From assembly GCA_013407085.1 (NCBI GenBank), contig JACCGJ010024175.1, forward strand, positions 1 through 64,000: DNA of 64,000 nucleotides, read 5' to 3'. Below are positions 53,909-64,000 of this stretch, one piece after another. Under the pieces are notes generated by a model, which did not search any database, was not told the origin of the DNA, and saw only the letters and a program-made list of their open reading frames with translations. The stretch's first letter is position 1; every line of letters begins with the position of its first letter. Source of the stretch: Atriophallophorus winterbourni. Its lineage: Eukaryota; Platyhelminthes; Trematoda; Plagiorchiida; Microphallidae. Made by a program: the position numbers and the translations under genes.

Positions 53909-54182
53909 TGTTGAAACCATACGCTTCAATGTCCTTATCCCAACATGCGTTGTCTTACTTTGGACGGACTACTTCGCCACTTACTTCGCACACCCCTTAC
54001 TGTTCTCTATATAAACACTGACCCTGTCCAGCTATAGGACCTGCGAACCTGTGTCCTGAGTCTCGACTTGGTTATTTCATAACTATCCTGCGTTGTTCTG
54101 TTCCCTTTCTCGGTGGGATTGTTCTCTCGTATCATTTAGTTGATCAGCAGGCACAACTGTCTGTCGAACCCAGTACATAACA
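53909..54182 (+). mobile_element. Candidate solo LTR
   Basis: Runs from TGTTGAAACC to TACATAACA (TGTT...AACA ends), 274 bp. It contains a CTCTATATAAACACTG TATA-box region at about 54,004 followed by a transcribed-leader-like stretch. No coding sequence flanks it, so it would be a solo LTR. I see no clear target-site duplication. Confidence 0.45.
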
Positions 54183-54880
54183 GAAGCAAATGAAGTTTAT
54201 GGGATTCAAGAATCAAAGCATTCAAGAATATAAGGTTTAAAACTCAAACGATTTACAACATCACAAGAATACGACATGAATGTAAATGTGAAAAAATAAT
54301 ATTTGATGGATAGACAGATTTGTGTCTTATCTGCGAGTAAGATAACTGAAGAGGATTCAACGATCCATGAAAGATTGATAAAGTTAAGTTTGGAAACCAC
54401 CATGTAAGTATATTGTCGTAATCGACCACGTATGGTCGTTACATATGACACAACTATGAAGAAGATACCGAAAGAACTGACCCAGTTGCTGATATAAATA
54501 ATCCACTAGAATTGATTGAAAAGCATTGGACAGAAGAATGGATTGAATATATTTATGTGATTGTCAATTGTGATGACAATCCGTATTCGTTTGTACTGTA
54601 ACAATTGTACCGAATGCGCAGTCATATTTTGTTTCGTTTACACGTTGTTACAGCCAGACGAATTGAAATAGCGTGCACTCCACCTACCTAATGAGCTTAA
54701 AAATAAAACGGAACATTTTATTCCCAACTGTCACATCTTACCTGAAAGCATAAAATGTTTCTAAAATTTGTCGACCGTGAGGGGTCCATTTCAGACGTTC
54801 TGTGTTATCTTGGTTGTGAAAACAATGAATACACTAACGTGTGTGTGAGCTTCTAGCTTGACTGATTCCTCGCCTGTTGT
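54183..54880. other. Unassigned AT-rich stretch
   Basis: No coding, RNA or repeat signature that I can support. Confidence 0.55.
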
Positions 54881-54985
54881 AGCCTATTTTCCACTGTTAC
54901 AAGCCTCACATGACATAATCTCACTGTCTCGAAACTGCCAAAAACCAGTTAGGTGCGCAGGGATGAGCAAAACATTACTTTGGTT
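54881..54985 (+). repeat. Worn copy of the 242-257-bp repeat
   Basis: Keeps AATCTCACTGTCTC, GCCAAAAACCAGTTAGGTG and GATGAGCAAAACATTACTTT in the order of the 51-kb repeat. The CTGANGA box of the hammerhead is gone. Confidence 0.55.
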
Positions 54986-55363
54986 CATATAATATTGGTT
55001 TAAAAGCATTACATTGATTACTACTTTGTAGCTAACCTTGAGTTATGTTCATGGTTAGAGCAGAACCTCTGTCCTCTTCATCATATTTTGTTATTGTTGT
55101 TGGTCTAAATAACCCACTAGCATGGTTTTGACCTAGGTCAGTGGTCGCTATGCCTACAACATTGCTGTAACCACCCAGCAACCCAATTCAAATTAACGCT
55201 GTCTGGGACGCTTCACACAGCGGTCAACATGAGCAAAAGTACATTACTAACGGGGCTAATGATCAACAAATAATACATAGGCAGACCCGGTATACTCGTT
55301 CAGGGCAATGCCATTAAAATAATGGTTAAAAAGTACGCTTGGAAAGAGATAAAATTTTATTGA

Positions 55364-56940
55364 TTACAAATTCTGGGACGCATCCTCGTCCTCGACAACA
55401 AGTATTTTATCTTTAAACGTCACTCCCACGTTAGATTCTGTTTCTTCAGATACTTCAGTTAATCCTAAAGGGGCAATCATGTAGGGCGGGATCGGATTGC
55501 AGCTGCAGTCGTTCACAAAATCACGAAACTCTATTCGCAATTGATTGAAAGCAGCTGCGGACAGCTTGCGCTCAGCCTGCTGAAGTAGCGGTTGCCAGGC
55601 TGAAACCCCGGAATGATGGGCGTAAGATGTCATTGTCTGGTCAACATAACATGAGGTTATTGGCAGCATTTCGTTGTAACATCTTTGCCAACGATTGAAA
55701 ATGGGATAATTATCTGAAAGCCAATTGGTTAAGCGAATGAATTTCACTAACCCATGGAAATACCTCGTGCGTTTCTGACATACAAAGCATGTCGACAAGG
55801 CAGAAGATAATCGGTGGAAAATCGACAATCACATTGCCAGGTGACTGTAGATACCTTGTATGTCTTGGAACCTTCAGTCACCGCGGATAATTCCTGTATG
55901 TGGACGCAAGTCATCAGACGGTTTTGCCGCAGGTGGTCGGTCAGCAATTCCACTGCTTTGGGTACTAACAGGGAGCACATTCCATCAAGCTCAGGGTGCT
56001 GAGGAATTTCGGGAGGCCCACGACTGGTAGAGACAAATAGAGCCTGACGATTCTGAAGGATGTGTTGGAAGACGTCCTTTGTTCTTTCTACAGCTTGCCA
56101 GAGACAAAGGTTCCCACTCAAATTGTGCCTCTTAATTGACCGATGGGTGGCTTCAACGAAGTTATTGTCTCTTCGGCCAAAAGTGGGAACTCGAGGCGAT
56201 CTGATTGTTGTCCACATTGGGGCTCGGTGGATCAGTCTTGGCCTCACGTACTGTTGGTATAGGGTTTCGTTAACCCTATTCATTGCATTCAAAGATACAA
56301 TATATCTCCACCTGTTGCGCGTGCTCATGGCTACGTAGAACCACTTCATAAACAAGGCACCAGGTTGCTGTAAAAATGTTAAGTAATTAAGATGAACATA
56401 ATCTTTTGGTATTTAGCCATTAATAAACTAATGGGATGGTTGTGCTTCAAGGAAACTCGAGAGACACCAAATTTTTCACTAGGCAACCTTGTGATGAGTA
56501 TTCTTGACCCACATCCGATCTTACGGGATTGCGTTCGACGAATTCCTCGGAAAGATGGCCGGTTTCGTCCAGCTTTTACGCATTAGTAAGTCCGGGATCT
56601 GCAAATTATCAAAGTTAAGCTAACACAAACCTGGCATTTGGTGCTGTGCTCCGAATGCAAAACGATGAACCAGTGGAGCTTTGAAACCTGGAAATAGCAC
56701 CTACTGCTTCAACTAGGGATTCAAATTGTATGGGGTCGGCAACGGTTCCGAAAATTTCTGCAAAAACTTGAGCTAGTGACATCGTCAAAATATGCTGCGT
56801 TAGGCTATGCAGCGCTTTTTAAAGGACGGCCAGATGCCATGATTGGCTTAAAAATAAGCGCATTCTGATTCGTGCCCCTTTAACGAATTCTGATTGGTCA
56901 GCTAATATATACTTCGTGCCGTGGAAAGTAATTGAAATGG
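55364..56940 (-). pseudogene. Mutator-like transposase A, copy 2 (N-terminal/DDE part deleted, SWIM kept)
   Basis: The first exon (56,940-56,630) and the start of exon 2 match copy 1 and carry a stop in SRTY.CVK. After the MAKY block (about 56,410) it jumps into an intron end (TTTTTACAG, about 56,367). It resumes with FMKWFYVAMSTRNRWRYI, then FGRRDNNFVEATHRSIKRHN, which holds the third catalytic residue Glu. The SWIM finger WQCDCRFSTDYLLPCRHAL follows (about 55,790). A frameshift there leads to RLTNWLSDNYPIFNRWQRC and the C-terminal tail ending at 55,364. The first two catalytic Asp are in the deleted part. Confidence 0.83.
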
Positions 56941-57192
56941 ACGCCATGGATCTTGTAGGAAAAATAAACTATTTTCATGAAAGTGGATGAGGTTTTACGA
57001 CCACTGTGACATATATGGCGTATTAATGGAATGTGTTATATTATAACTATGGATGAATCATGTTGTATACCAGTGTATTTGGATAGAAATCAACGATAAT
57101 CTTGAAGGACAAATGAAAGAATCTTATCGTGAAATTAAATCCGGATAAATGCATCATTTCTGTTGATTGTCTTGGATGCACTATAAAGCTGG

Positions 57193-57220
57193 TTTCTTTC
57201 TGTTTGCCGTCATCAGATGG
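57193..57220 (-). ncRNA. Decayed hammerhead in the copy 2 insert
   Basis: The minus strand has CCAT, CTGATGA and GAAA in order, but stem II is lost (CGGC faces GAAA) and stem III/I downstream is missing. Confidence 0.4.
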
Positions 57221-57418
57221 AGACGGTAAGATCAGATTCAGCGAGTCTTGAATCAGTTGATAAGCCACAAGCTTAACAATATCCATATGATGGTAATAAT
57301 TCAATAAGAATTTGAATAATTTCCCACATGAAGTAAGAAGGGGAGTTTGATCGTATTGGGTGTGGCACATTCTTCTAGTTTAATGCATTGTGTTGCTCAC
57401 ATCCCCCGAAATTACACT

Positions 57419-57456
57419 CCACTACCGGTTTCAGGCTGTTAGCCGTCATCAGGTGG
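57419..57456 (-). ncRNA. Well kept hammerhead in the copy 2 insert
   Basis: Minus strand: CCAC (57,456-57,453), CTGATGA (57,452-57,446), stem II GGC/GCC with an outer C-T mismatch and loop TAACA, GAAA (57,432-57,429), CCGGTA, GTGG (57,422-57,419). The core is complete and uses CTGATGA where the tandem copies have CTGACGA; N7 is free to vary in hammerheads. Part of the outer stem I (TTAC/GTAA) is also kept. Confidence 0.7.
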
Positions 57457-57865
57457 ATACAGTAAATTAGATTCAGCGAGCCCTAAAACAGTGGAAAAGC
57501 GGTAAACAAAGTTAAACTTGTATGACACTGTTATATAGGGTTCTTACAAAGAACTACGATGTTCAAATACAGAATCACAAAGTGATTCCTGGACAAAGCG
57601 CTCAAGGCGCTTGTGGTGCTCACATCCCCATCCCGTCTAGTTTAAGTTATAAGGAAATAGTCGTTTGATGTTTGTGATCAATAGTGTGAATAAAGTTTAC
57701 ATGAAAATAATATAATGCCTTCCTAATTCATTCAATCGAAGCATACACTGTAATCTCTCGGGCTGAGACTGTTTTTCGATTCAAGCGAGTGAGGGGGTGA
57801 CGATTTCGTGCAAACTCGCAATCTGATTGGACGAAAGTGCGCACCTTGTACAGGCTAGCAGACTA

Positions 57866-58812
57866 CATGGGGCGAATGAAACTAAACGCTCTACCACATG
57901 TGGTGAGAGGGTTGCTACGTGGAAATTATTGGTCTATTTCAGAGCATGAGCGGTTAGCCAACGCACAATCTCATGCAAAAGCTCACTAAATTTCATGCAG
58001 CTTAACAACACTAATGGAACGTTTTCCTTGATGCACAATCACCAGCAACATTCCACTCGTCTCAACACAACAAATTTTTATCTCATTTGATCGCACTATG
58101 AAATATGGCCATGTCCAATTTACTGCCTCAGGTTAAGAAAGCCAATGGATGGGTAATAAAATATATATTTTGAAATTTGTTGAACAGCAAGTTTTGTTTC
58201 AGTGATAATTGTATTCGACGTATTCTTCTACTCTCAAATTTATATCGCGATGTAGCAAGAGGCAGGAGATGACAACACCTGAAGAAGAGATAGCATTTAG
58301 GTTTATACTGTGCTTGTATAGGATATGAGAAGAGAATAATGTAAATACAAGCTTACGTATTCTTTTGCAGGCTTCGCGACGCGTTGCCGCTAAAAAATAT
58401 TAGTTTTCAGCCGTATGATTTTCTTCCTCGTTTGGATCGTTTGATATAATTCGGAGCTGTAGGGTTTACCGGAAAGGAAAAGAGAATTAAAATCAGTAAT
58501 GTGAAGACGATTGTCAGACGTTCGCTTTCAAGCGAGAGTGTTGGTTAAGTTGACTGGAACAAAACTACACACGGCAACATGGTAAAACAAGTTAATGAAT
58601 AAAAACTTACATGTGAAATGTATTCACCGGTGTATTGATCCACGTATAACGAATCATATTTTCAAACGATTACTGAAACGCAGACAACGAGTTCAAATCC
58701 CATCGCGAATTACTGGACACTGAAACTCACCATAAATACACCGGATCCCCGTGAGTCTAAACATAACAAGATTGATTATATCATAGTTAACTGTGTAACG
58801 TTATATAAAAAT
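57866..58812. other. Non-coding interval between transposases, copy 2
   Basis: Matches 9,755-10,700 closely; nothing further recognised. Confidence 0.6.
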
Positions 58813-61131
58813 TCATTCAAAGATTTGCATATAATCAAAGCACCACTTTTCTGTCACAACTGGCGGAGTAATTAAACACTGGAGATGATACCACTGGTTA
58901 CAGTAAGGCCATTGCTCCCATTCTATCGTTTTCCCAGCAAACTCAGGGGGTTCATCAGAATCACACTGACCACATACTTGTTCGGAGCTTAAGAATTCAT
59001 CCAGATCAACTGGTGGTAGTCGAGAGGTGGATGGGATTGGGTTGTGAGAAGAATCTGCCCGTCCTCGATCGTTGATCTGGCCATCGTGAACGCCTAATAC
59101 CCGAACAACGTTGCTTTTCACTGCGGCAATCGTTGCTTCTTCATCGTAACTGGCTACCGGAGACGATATCTGACGATTGACGTCACTGGGCTCTATGTCA
59201 ATAATGTTTCCACTGGTAGAGTGTCATAACGTACGGACGCGGGTGGCATATTGTCAAGGTCTAATCTTAAAGTGATTGGAGGCATTGGACAAGGACCAGT
59301 CGTATTTAGGAAGTTATTGATACTACGCATGAACAGATTGAAGTATGGTGGTTCTAATTTGCGGCGCAAACGATTTATAACATCATCTGAGTAAGATTGA
59401 TCAGATGAAAACACGCGATTAGTTCGCCTAGGAACGCCCCCAGAAGAAAATTTCACTGACATTGCATGATTATTACCGCGTAACCAGCACGGGGAAACCG
59501 GGAGTAAAGCTACATCAGCGTTTTTCCAAATTGCAGCAGGGAGCACGTGCCTGCATGGCAACACTCGATCTACGAAAAAGGGACAAATGCATTTCCAATT
59601 TAGGCAGCACACACCCCAAGAACGCGAGTCCATTACAATTACCATAATATCAGTGGCACCTGCTATTCTAACTGTTGAAGCAGTTACGTTGGCGGAGATG
59701 AGGTCTACGGCGTATGGCATAAGAACATCTCACAACGAATCCAGTTCAGGATGGTTGTGTACGGGAACCCGCCTCATGCTATGCGTCAAAATTTAGCGTT
59801 GTCAGTGCCAGATAAGATACCCAACACCGATTTGGGATAACCGAATGGCCTCCCATTTTGCGATCTTACCACTAAGGTGATTCATTTTTACACATTTGTG
59901 CATCGCCTCTACCATGTTCGTGTCCCAAAATCCGTGAGTGGCTACCTTAAGACCTCGAGCATTTGCTGGAGCTGCCACAGTGTTGTCCTTTTAAGTACAG
60001 AAAGAACACTGGATCCGATCTCTGCACATTGATTAACGCAAAGGCGTACCGCTACAAACTCCTGTTACTTATTGCTACGCACACCCATTTAAGTGCCTCC
60101 CTTTGGGGGTTACGACGAGTGACATTCCGCAGAATGTGCACTCGGCAAAGGAGATGCGAAGCGTTGGGGAAAACGTCTTCAACAGCATTCGCTATCGCAG
60201 GGGCTCCATCGGACATAATGACACGAACGGCATTCCTATCGCCGACGAAGTCAACAAAAGTTAGTAGGAATGTCTGCCTGTGCTGTTTCCCGCCACATAA
60301 ATCATAGTGCTACAGGAGGACTTTTTCTGTAGCCATCCACGATCATCAATTGATATGAAAAATATTTCTCACGATTAGTACGGATGAGAATAAAATCGGA
60401 AAAACGACCAAACAAACTTAGCATTTCTTTTGTACTGAAGATGAAATGCGTCATCTTGTCTGTTTCGTCCAGCAGTACCCGTGCCTTTCCAGCGACGTTC
60501 AGTTCAGCTTCCATTCTGCGAATTTAGGCTGTGAAAAATGGATTATTATAAATATAGCCACTAATTAGTATTTTATCTTAATTGCATTTTAACAACGATT
60601 ACCTGGATTCTTTCGTCCTACCAGAACTCGGCGACGCATATTCCCAACGTCCCAGCCAGTAAGATTCTTCTCGAATCGAGTCTTCCCATAATAACGAATG
60701 ATGAATGACGAGTCTCCGCTTTCAAGCATCGGCTGAATGGCATCCAGTTCCGAAGGAGTTAGTCGTTTGTTGCGGAAGTGCCACGATCCGGCTTCACCAG
60801 TTAGTAATACATGGTTATGGACCATGTTACTAGTAGTGATACGAAATTGGACACCACGGCGACCAACGTTGAAATACGCTTCGCAATGTGTTGCGGTGGA
60901 AGTTCGACGACGAATTCCACATGTAGGCCTCTGTACGGATCCTTTTCGTTGACACTCGTATTTCATTAATGTCAGCTGGCCCGCTGGATTTCTTTTGGAA
61001 GATCGTATGAAATAGTGGGTACCGGAAACTCGAGTGAATTCTGGCAGCATGTGGTTCAATTCCTCGAGACTTTCGAACAACCGGTTACAAATAGTATGCT
61101 GAAAAAGCTCAATGATATCGTTAGGGCTCAT
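58813..61131 (-). pseudogene. Mutator-like transposase B, copy 2
   Basis: Same order as copy 1. Features better kept here: the FAR1-like His pair (VHNHVLL; the last His is Gln in copy 1), the WDVGNMRRRVLVGRKNPG block, and the C-terminal PHD-like finger read through without the stop of copy 1 (QVCGQCDSDEPPEFAG, YCNQWYHLQCL, VTEKWCFDYMQIFE). Features worse kept: about 13 bases are missing in FILIDGTFRTN near 60,385, which removes the first catalytic Asp. The SWIM finger (about 59,560) is intact. The intron donor CAG/GTAATC is at about 60,605. Confidence 0.85.
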
Positions 61132-61140
61132 AATTACCAA

Positions 61141-61650
61141 AGTGATCCCTGATCCGTGCGAGGAGTTTTAGTTGACCTAGAATGAATAATTTTAGCCAAT
61201 CAAATAACCGGTTTCGAGAAGCGACGAATCAGATTTCAATTGAGCGACCCGTATGAAGGTATTTTGTATGTGATCTACTGACAAATGACAAGTAGGCAGA
61301 TACAATTTCAGAGCACGGGGACCTAGAACGTCTGCTACAATATCGTTATTCTACAGTTTGCTCACGTGCGCAAACTTTTTCAAATAGCTAACTATTCCAC
61401 GGTTTTTGCTATCATTGCAAAGATCGCGTCAAGCAACATATTTTGATACTTGTTTCTGTGTTCTATCTTATGTGGTTAACGAGTGACAGTGGATTAAGTA
61501 ATACATGACGAAATCACGGGTTCCAAAACAGTCACCTCGACCCGTCGACCAAAAACCCATCACACAGCCGAACAACCCTTTTCCGGCTACTAACATGTTT
61601 GACCGCTTCAGGAGATCCAACATACAGACAATAAAATCGATCGACAGCGA
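61141..61650. other. Non-coding interval 5' of transposase B and the LINE, copy 2
   Basis: Counterpart of 13,045-13,560; nothing named. Confidence 0.5.
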
Positions 61651-61811
61651 CATGGAACCAACGTGACCTCATGGCCAAGTGCCTGGATCCGGCGAACGCA
61701 ACAATGGTCACGGCCGGCCCGGCTGATAGGACGAATCTCGACACGCAGAAGTCACGTACAAAGCATGTGAACAACCGGTGATTCCCATGGCGCATAAAGT
61801 ATTAACGTTTT

Positions 61812-62998
61812 TTGTCTATGGGTAAAATCCATGGGATAAGTGACCGTAATTTAGCCCCTGATTCGATAGCAATTTTAAATAATGAAAAGGTTCCAGGCGC
61901 CTGCTATGTTCGTGTTCGTTGCAAAGCTCAATCTTTGCACGATGCCGATACTTTTAAAACTAAATTAGAAAATAGAATGGCCGGTTTGGATTTGGGCCCT
62001 CGACGTGTGGAAGAAATATTGGTAATTCATGTGAGTACGCAAGTGATCACTGATGTAAACCATCATATCAATACAACGATTTCGGAACAACCATTGAATG
62101 AATCTGAGACTAAAGCTATTTGTGTGCCAATAAATAAAAAAGCAGGGTTAATCCCGTTTTGGAATCAATTAAAACGACCAGTGAAGTAGGAAATTCTTAC
62201 AGAGATATGTTGTTACGGTTGACCTCAGCTGTGCACTCCGAAACTGCTGTACCCGACTCACAAAATCAAGCACCAAATGGTTTGAATTCGACAAAATCTG
62301 ACTTTCCGGTACGCAAAAATAACTCCATATACGCACTGCGCGTGATATATACGAACGTTAGCGAGTCCCAAGTAGGCCTGTTTGACAGCAAACAGAAACA
62401 CGATGTCGAGAAATGGTCTGAACTTTGCCACCTATTGCAAATTGAACATGTAACCGCAGAAAAAGTGACTTGTCTAACTCACCATTCAACTTCAGCTCAT
62501 ATTGGTCAACCTCGCTTGCTCAAGATAACACTAAAATGCGAGGCTGATATCGAGACCGTATTGCTGAATGCGTACATACTCAAGACAGATTCCGACTCAA
62601 ACTGCCGCATATATCCCGATGTACCATGGTGGGGAAGGAAGGGTAGCTTGAACGCCAGGGAACAAACGGTATCGCGAAGTATAGTTCTACCTTGTGTACA
62701 AGAAAATACTTATAGAGCATCAAATCAAGAAACCGTTGAGCACGACGTCAATCAATGGCGCTACATTGCGTGTACTCTAGATATTTCTAATGCCGTTGTT
62801 GTGGACACTTTTCGAGTTCCTTTTTCGCCAAAATATAAAGGGGATGGACCGAAACCTCTTAAAATTACGTTATTGACCAGCGCTATGGGTGAAATAGTAA
62901 GGTTGGAATGGATAAAGGAAAACGAACACTACCCAAGGATGTTAGACTTAGCCACCCAAAGCAAGTCAAACACTCTCGCGTCTGGAAACAACGGATAG
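61812..62998 (+). pseudogene. CR1 ORF1, copy 2
   Basis: Better than copy 1: the second part (62,159-62,998) is open for 279 residues because the TGA of copy 1 is TGG here. It runs through LLKITLKCEADIETVLLNA, YPDVPWWGRKGSLNA, VVVDTFRVPFSPKYKG and GPKPLKITLLTSAMGEIVR. It is still separated by one frameshift (near 62,170) from the N-terminal part (61,812-62,189). Confidence 0.8.
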
Positions 62999-63029
62999 CA
63001 GAGTTTCCATTCAAATGGAAGAAATCAAT

Positions 63030-63521
63030 ACGGAGATCAATGGCGGAGAAGCAGCACTCTACTTCAAGCAATCGTTTATCTGCATTATTGGAGTGATCTA
63101 TTGTTCTCCAACAGCAAATCTCAACCTAAACAATAAACCGATTAATGCTTTGCGCCATGTAATAACGCGGTACAATACGTAAATATTGATAATGGGGGAT
63201 TTCAACTTTACCTAGCTCTATCGCCGGAATGATCATTCATCAGAGACACTTGAAAATGAACCTCGAGCCGTCTTGGATTACGCACCCCTTTATAACCACG
63301 TTTTTGGATTTACCTGTATGAGGGGAACAGACCAGCCTTCTATCTTGGACTTAATACTTACATCAGATCCCACAGCTGTAGAGAATATCGTTTATAAACC
63401 GCCAATTGGACAAAGCGATCACGTTGTCCTAGAATTCGAGTACGTTTGTAGAGCTAAGCGCAACAGTGACAAAACGAAATGCGTCAGAAGAGTGAACTAC
63501 CGTGATCTGTGTGCCGAGTAA
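63030..63521 (+). pseudogene. CR1 ORF2 endonuclease, copy 2 (N-terminus deleted)
   Basis: Starts at GEAALYFKQSFICIIG, so the ETW catalytic region is gone. IMGDFNF (about 63,189) and QSDHVVLEFEYVC (about 63,415) remain, with the same stops as copy 1. Confidence 0.78.
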
Positions 63522-63617
63522 CAAAGCACTAGTTTCGCACAACTGGATTACTCCTATCCGAATAGTCATTAACAATCTCTCTTACAGCACCTGAAATCTA
63601 TACTGAAGGAACATTCA

Positions 63618-63980
63618 ATGTTTGTTTTGAAGAAAGCGTCTCAACGTAATAAATGTTTACTAAGAAGCAGGACTAAAAAGTGGATGAAACAAAGGGCAGT
63701 AGCATGGGAGTTTCACAAGGCTACCAACACAGCTGATACTTGGGCACAATTTACACGATTGCGAAACAAAGTTATCAGCTTAATTCGAGATGATAAACAA
63801 GCTTTCCAATCGCAATTGATTTCTCAGATGCACCAGAATCCGGAGCTCTTATATAGACTTGTACACGATAGAACGAATATTAAACCAGGCATCTTTACTC
63901 TAAAAACTTCGTCCGGCTTCATAGAATCCATTAATCAAACCGCTTATGTGTTAGCAGACTTTTATGCCGGAGGAGCCTGA
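63618..63980 (+). pseudogene. CR1 ORF2 linker and RT start, copy 2 (runs to window end)
   Basis: SRTKKWMKQRAVAWEFHKA to NPELLYRLVHDRTNIKPG, then SSGFIESINQTAYVLADFY. The frame ends with a TGA at the same place as copy 1 (AGGAGCCTGA). The RT core lies outside the window. Confidence 0.8.
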
Positions 63981-64000
63981 TCAGAAACCAATCATTCGAC

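Larger units (their letters stand above)
56950..57865 (-). repeat. Insert in copy 2 carrying ribozyme-repeat copies
   Basis: Absent from copy 1, where GGAAAGTAATTG is followed almost at once by GGGGCGAATGAAACTAAACG. The insert contains at least two minus-strand pieces of the 242-257-bp repeat (57,170-57,250 and 57,395-57,640), one with a well kept hammerhead. The rest (56,950-57,170) is unrecognised. Confidence 0.7.
55109..64000. repeat. Large duplicated block, copy 2 (continues past the window)
   Basis: Counterpart of 8,273-16,350; see that entry for the shared content. Longer here because of the SWIM part of transposase A and an insert of about 0.9 kb at 56,950-57,865. The left edge AACCCACTAGCATGG is the same base as in copy 1, although the flanks differ, which marks a true end of the block or of element A. 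Confidence 0.9.
61651..64000 (+). mobile_element. CR1 LINE, copy 2, cut by the window end
   Basis: Counterpart of the LINE at 13.56-16.35 kb. It lacks about 445 bp at the start of the endonuclease (joined at about 63,035). The stretch shared with copy 1 continues to base 64,000 without a break. Confidence 0.87.

Noticed and set aside
54206..54451. 81-residue minus-strand frame
   Set aside because: Featureless, AT-rich and not supported by any neighbour or paralogue.
57047..57370. 107-residue minus-strand frame
   Set aside because: It crosses the decayed ribozyme repeat, has no family features and is absent from the other block.

Overview
This window is eukaryotic, almost certainly from a flatworm and most likely a digenean trematode (schistosome-like). 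The basis is the repeat company it keeps, not any host gene: CR1-type LINEs with TTGAA-type 3' tails, an RTE-type LINE, Penelope-like elements (PLEs) with a GIY-YIG endonuclease, a Ty3/gypsy element, and a tRNA-derived SINE carrying a hammerhead ribozyme of the kind known from schistosomes. I recognise no intact host gene. Nearly every coding signal is a degraded mobile element, so most CDS-like entries are pseudogenes.

Layout. 0-8.3 kb: CR1 fragments, a 257-bp tandem repeat with hammerhead-like cores, a long broken CR1 copy (1.6-4.05 kb), hammerhead-like motifs near 5.1-5.2 kb, and TA microsatellites. 8.27-16.35 kb: one copy of a large duplicated block holding two Mutator-like (FAR1/SWIM) transposase pseudogenes on the minus strand and a CR1 LINE on the plus strand, which runs on to about 18.0 kb. 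18-22.8 kb: a PLE with a 3' hammerhead, then CR1 fragments. 22.9-33.4 kb: a satellite-like head-to-tail array of about ten 994-bp units made from a piece of Ty3/gypsy integrase, ending in the natural pol end and a 552-bp LTR. 34-44.3 kb: CR1 3' ends, two PLEs with inverted, ribozyme-bearing ends (one with a nested LINE), and a hammerhead SINE. 44.4-47 kb: an RTE-like LINE on the minus strand. 47.6-50.2 kb: another PLE. 50.2-55 kb: pogo/Tigger-like TIR sequences, a 242-257-bp tandem repeat with hammerhead ribozymes, a gag-like fragment and a possible solo LTR. 55.1-64 kb: the second copy of the duplicated block, cut by the window end.

The strongest recurring signal is the hammerhead ribozyme fold. 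At least five unrelated repeat families carry it: PLE terminal repeats, the 3' flank of a second PLE type, a Pol III SINE, a retrozyme-like tandem repeat near 51.3-52.0 kb, and a 257-bp tandem repeat near 1.1-1.6 kb. A plausible reading (inference) is that PLE reverse transcriptase supplies the machinery while small ribozyme repeats travel as self-cleaved RNA. The other notable structures are the integrase-derived satellite and two copies of one transposon with complementary internal deletions.
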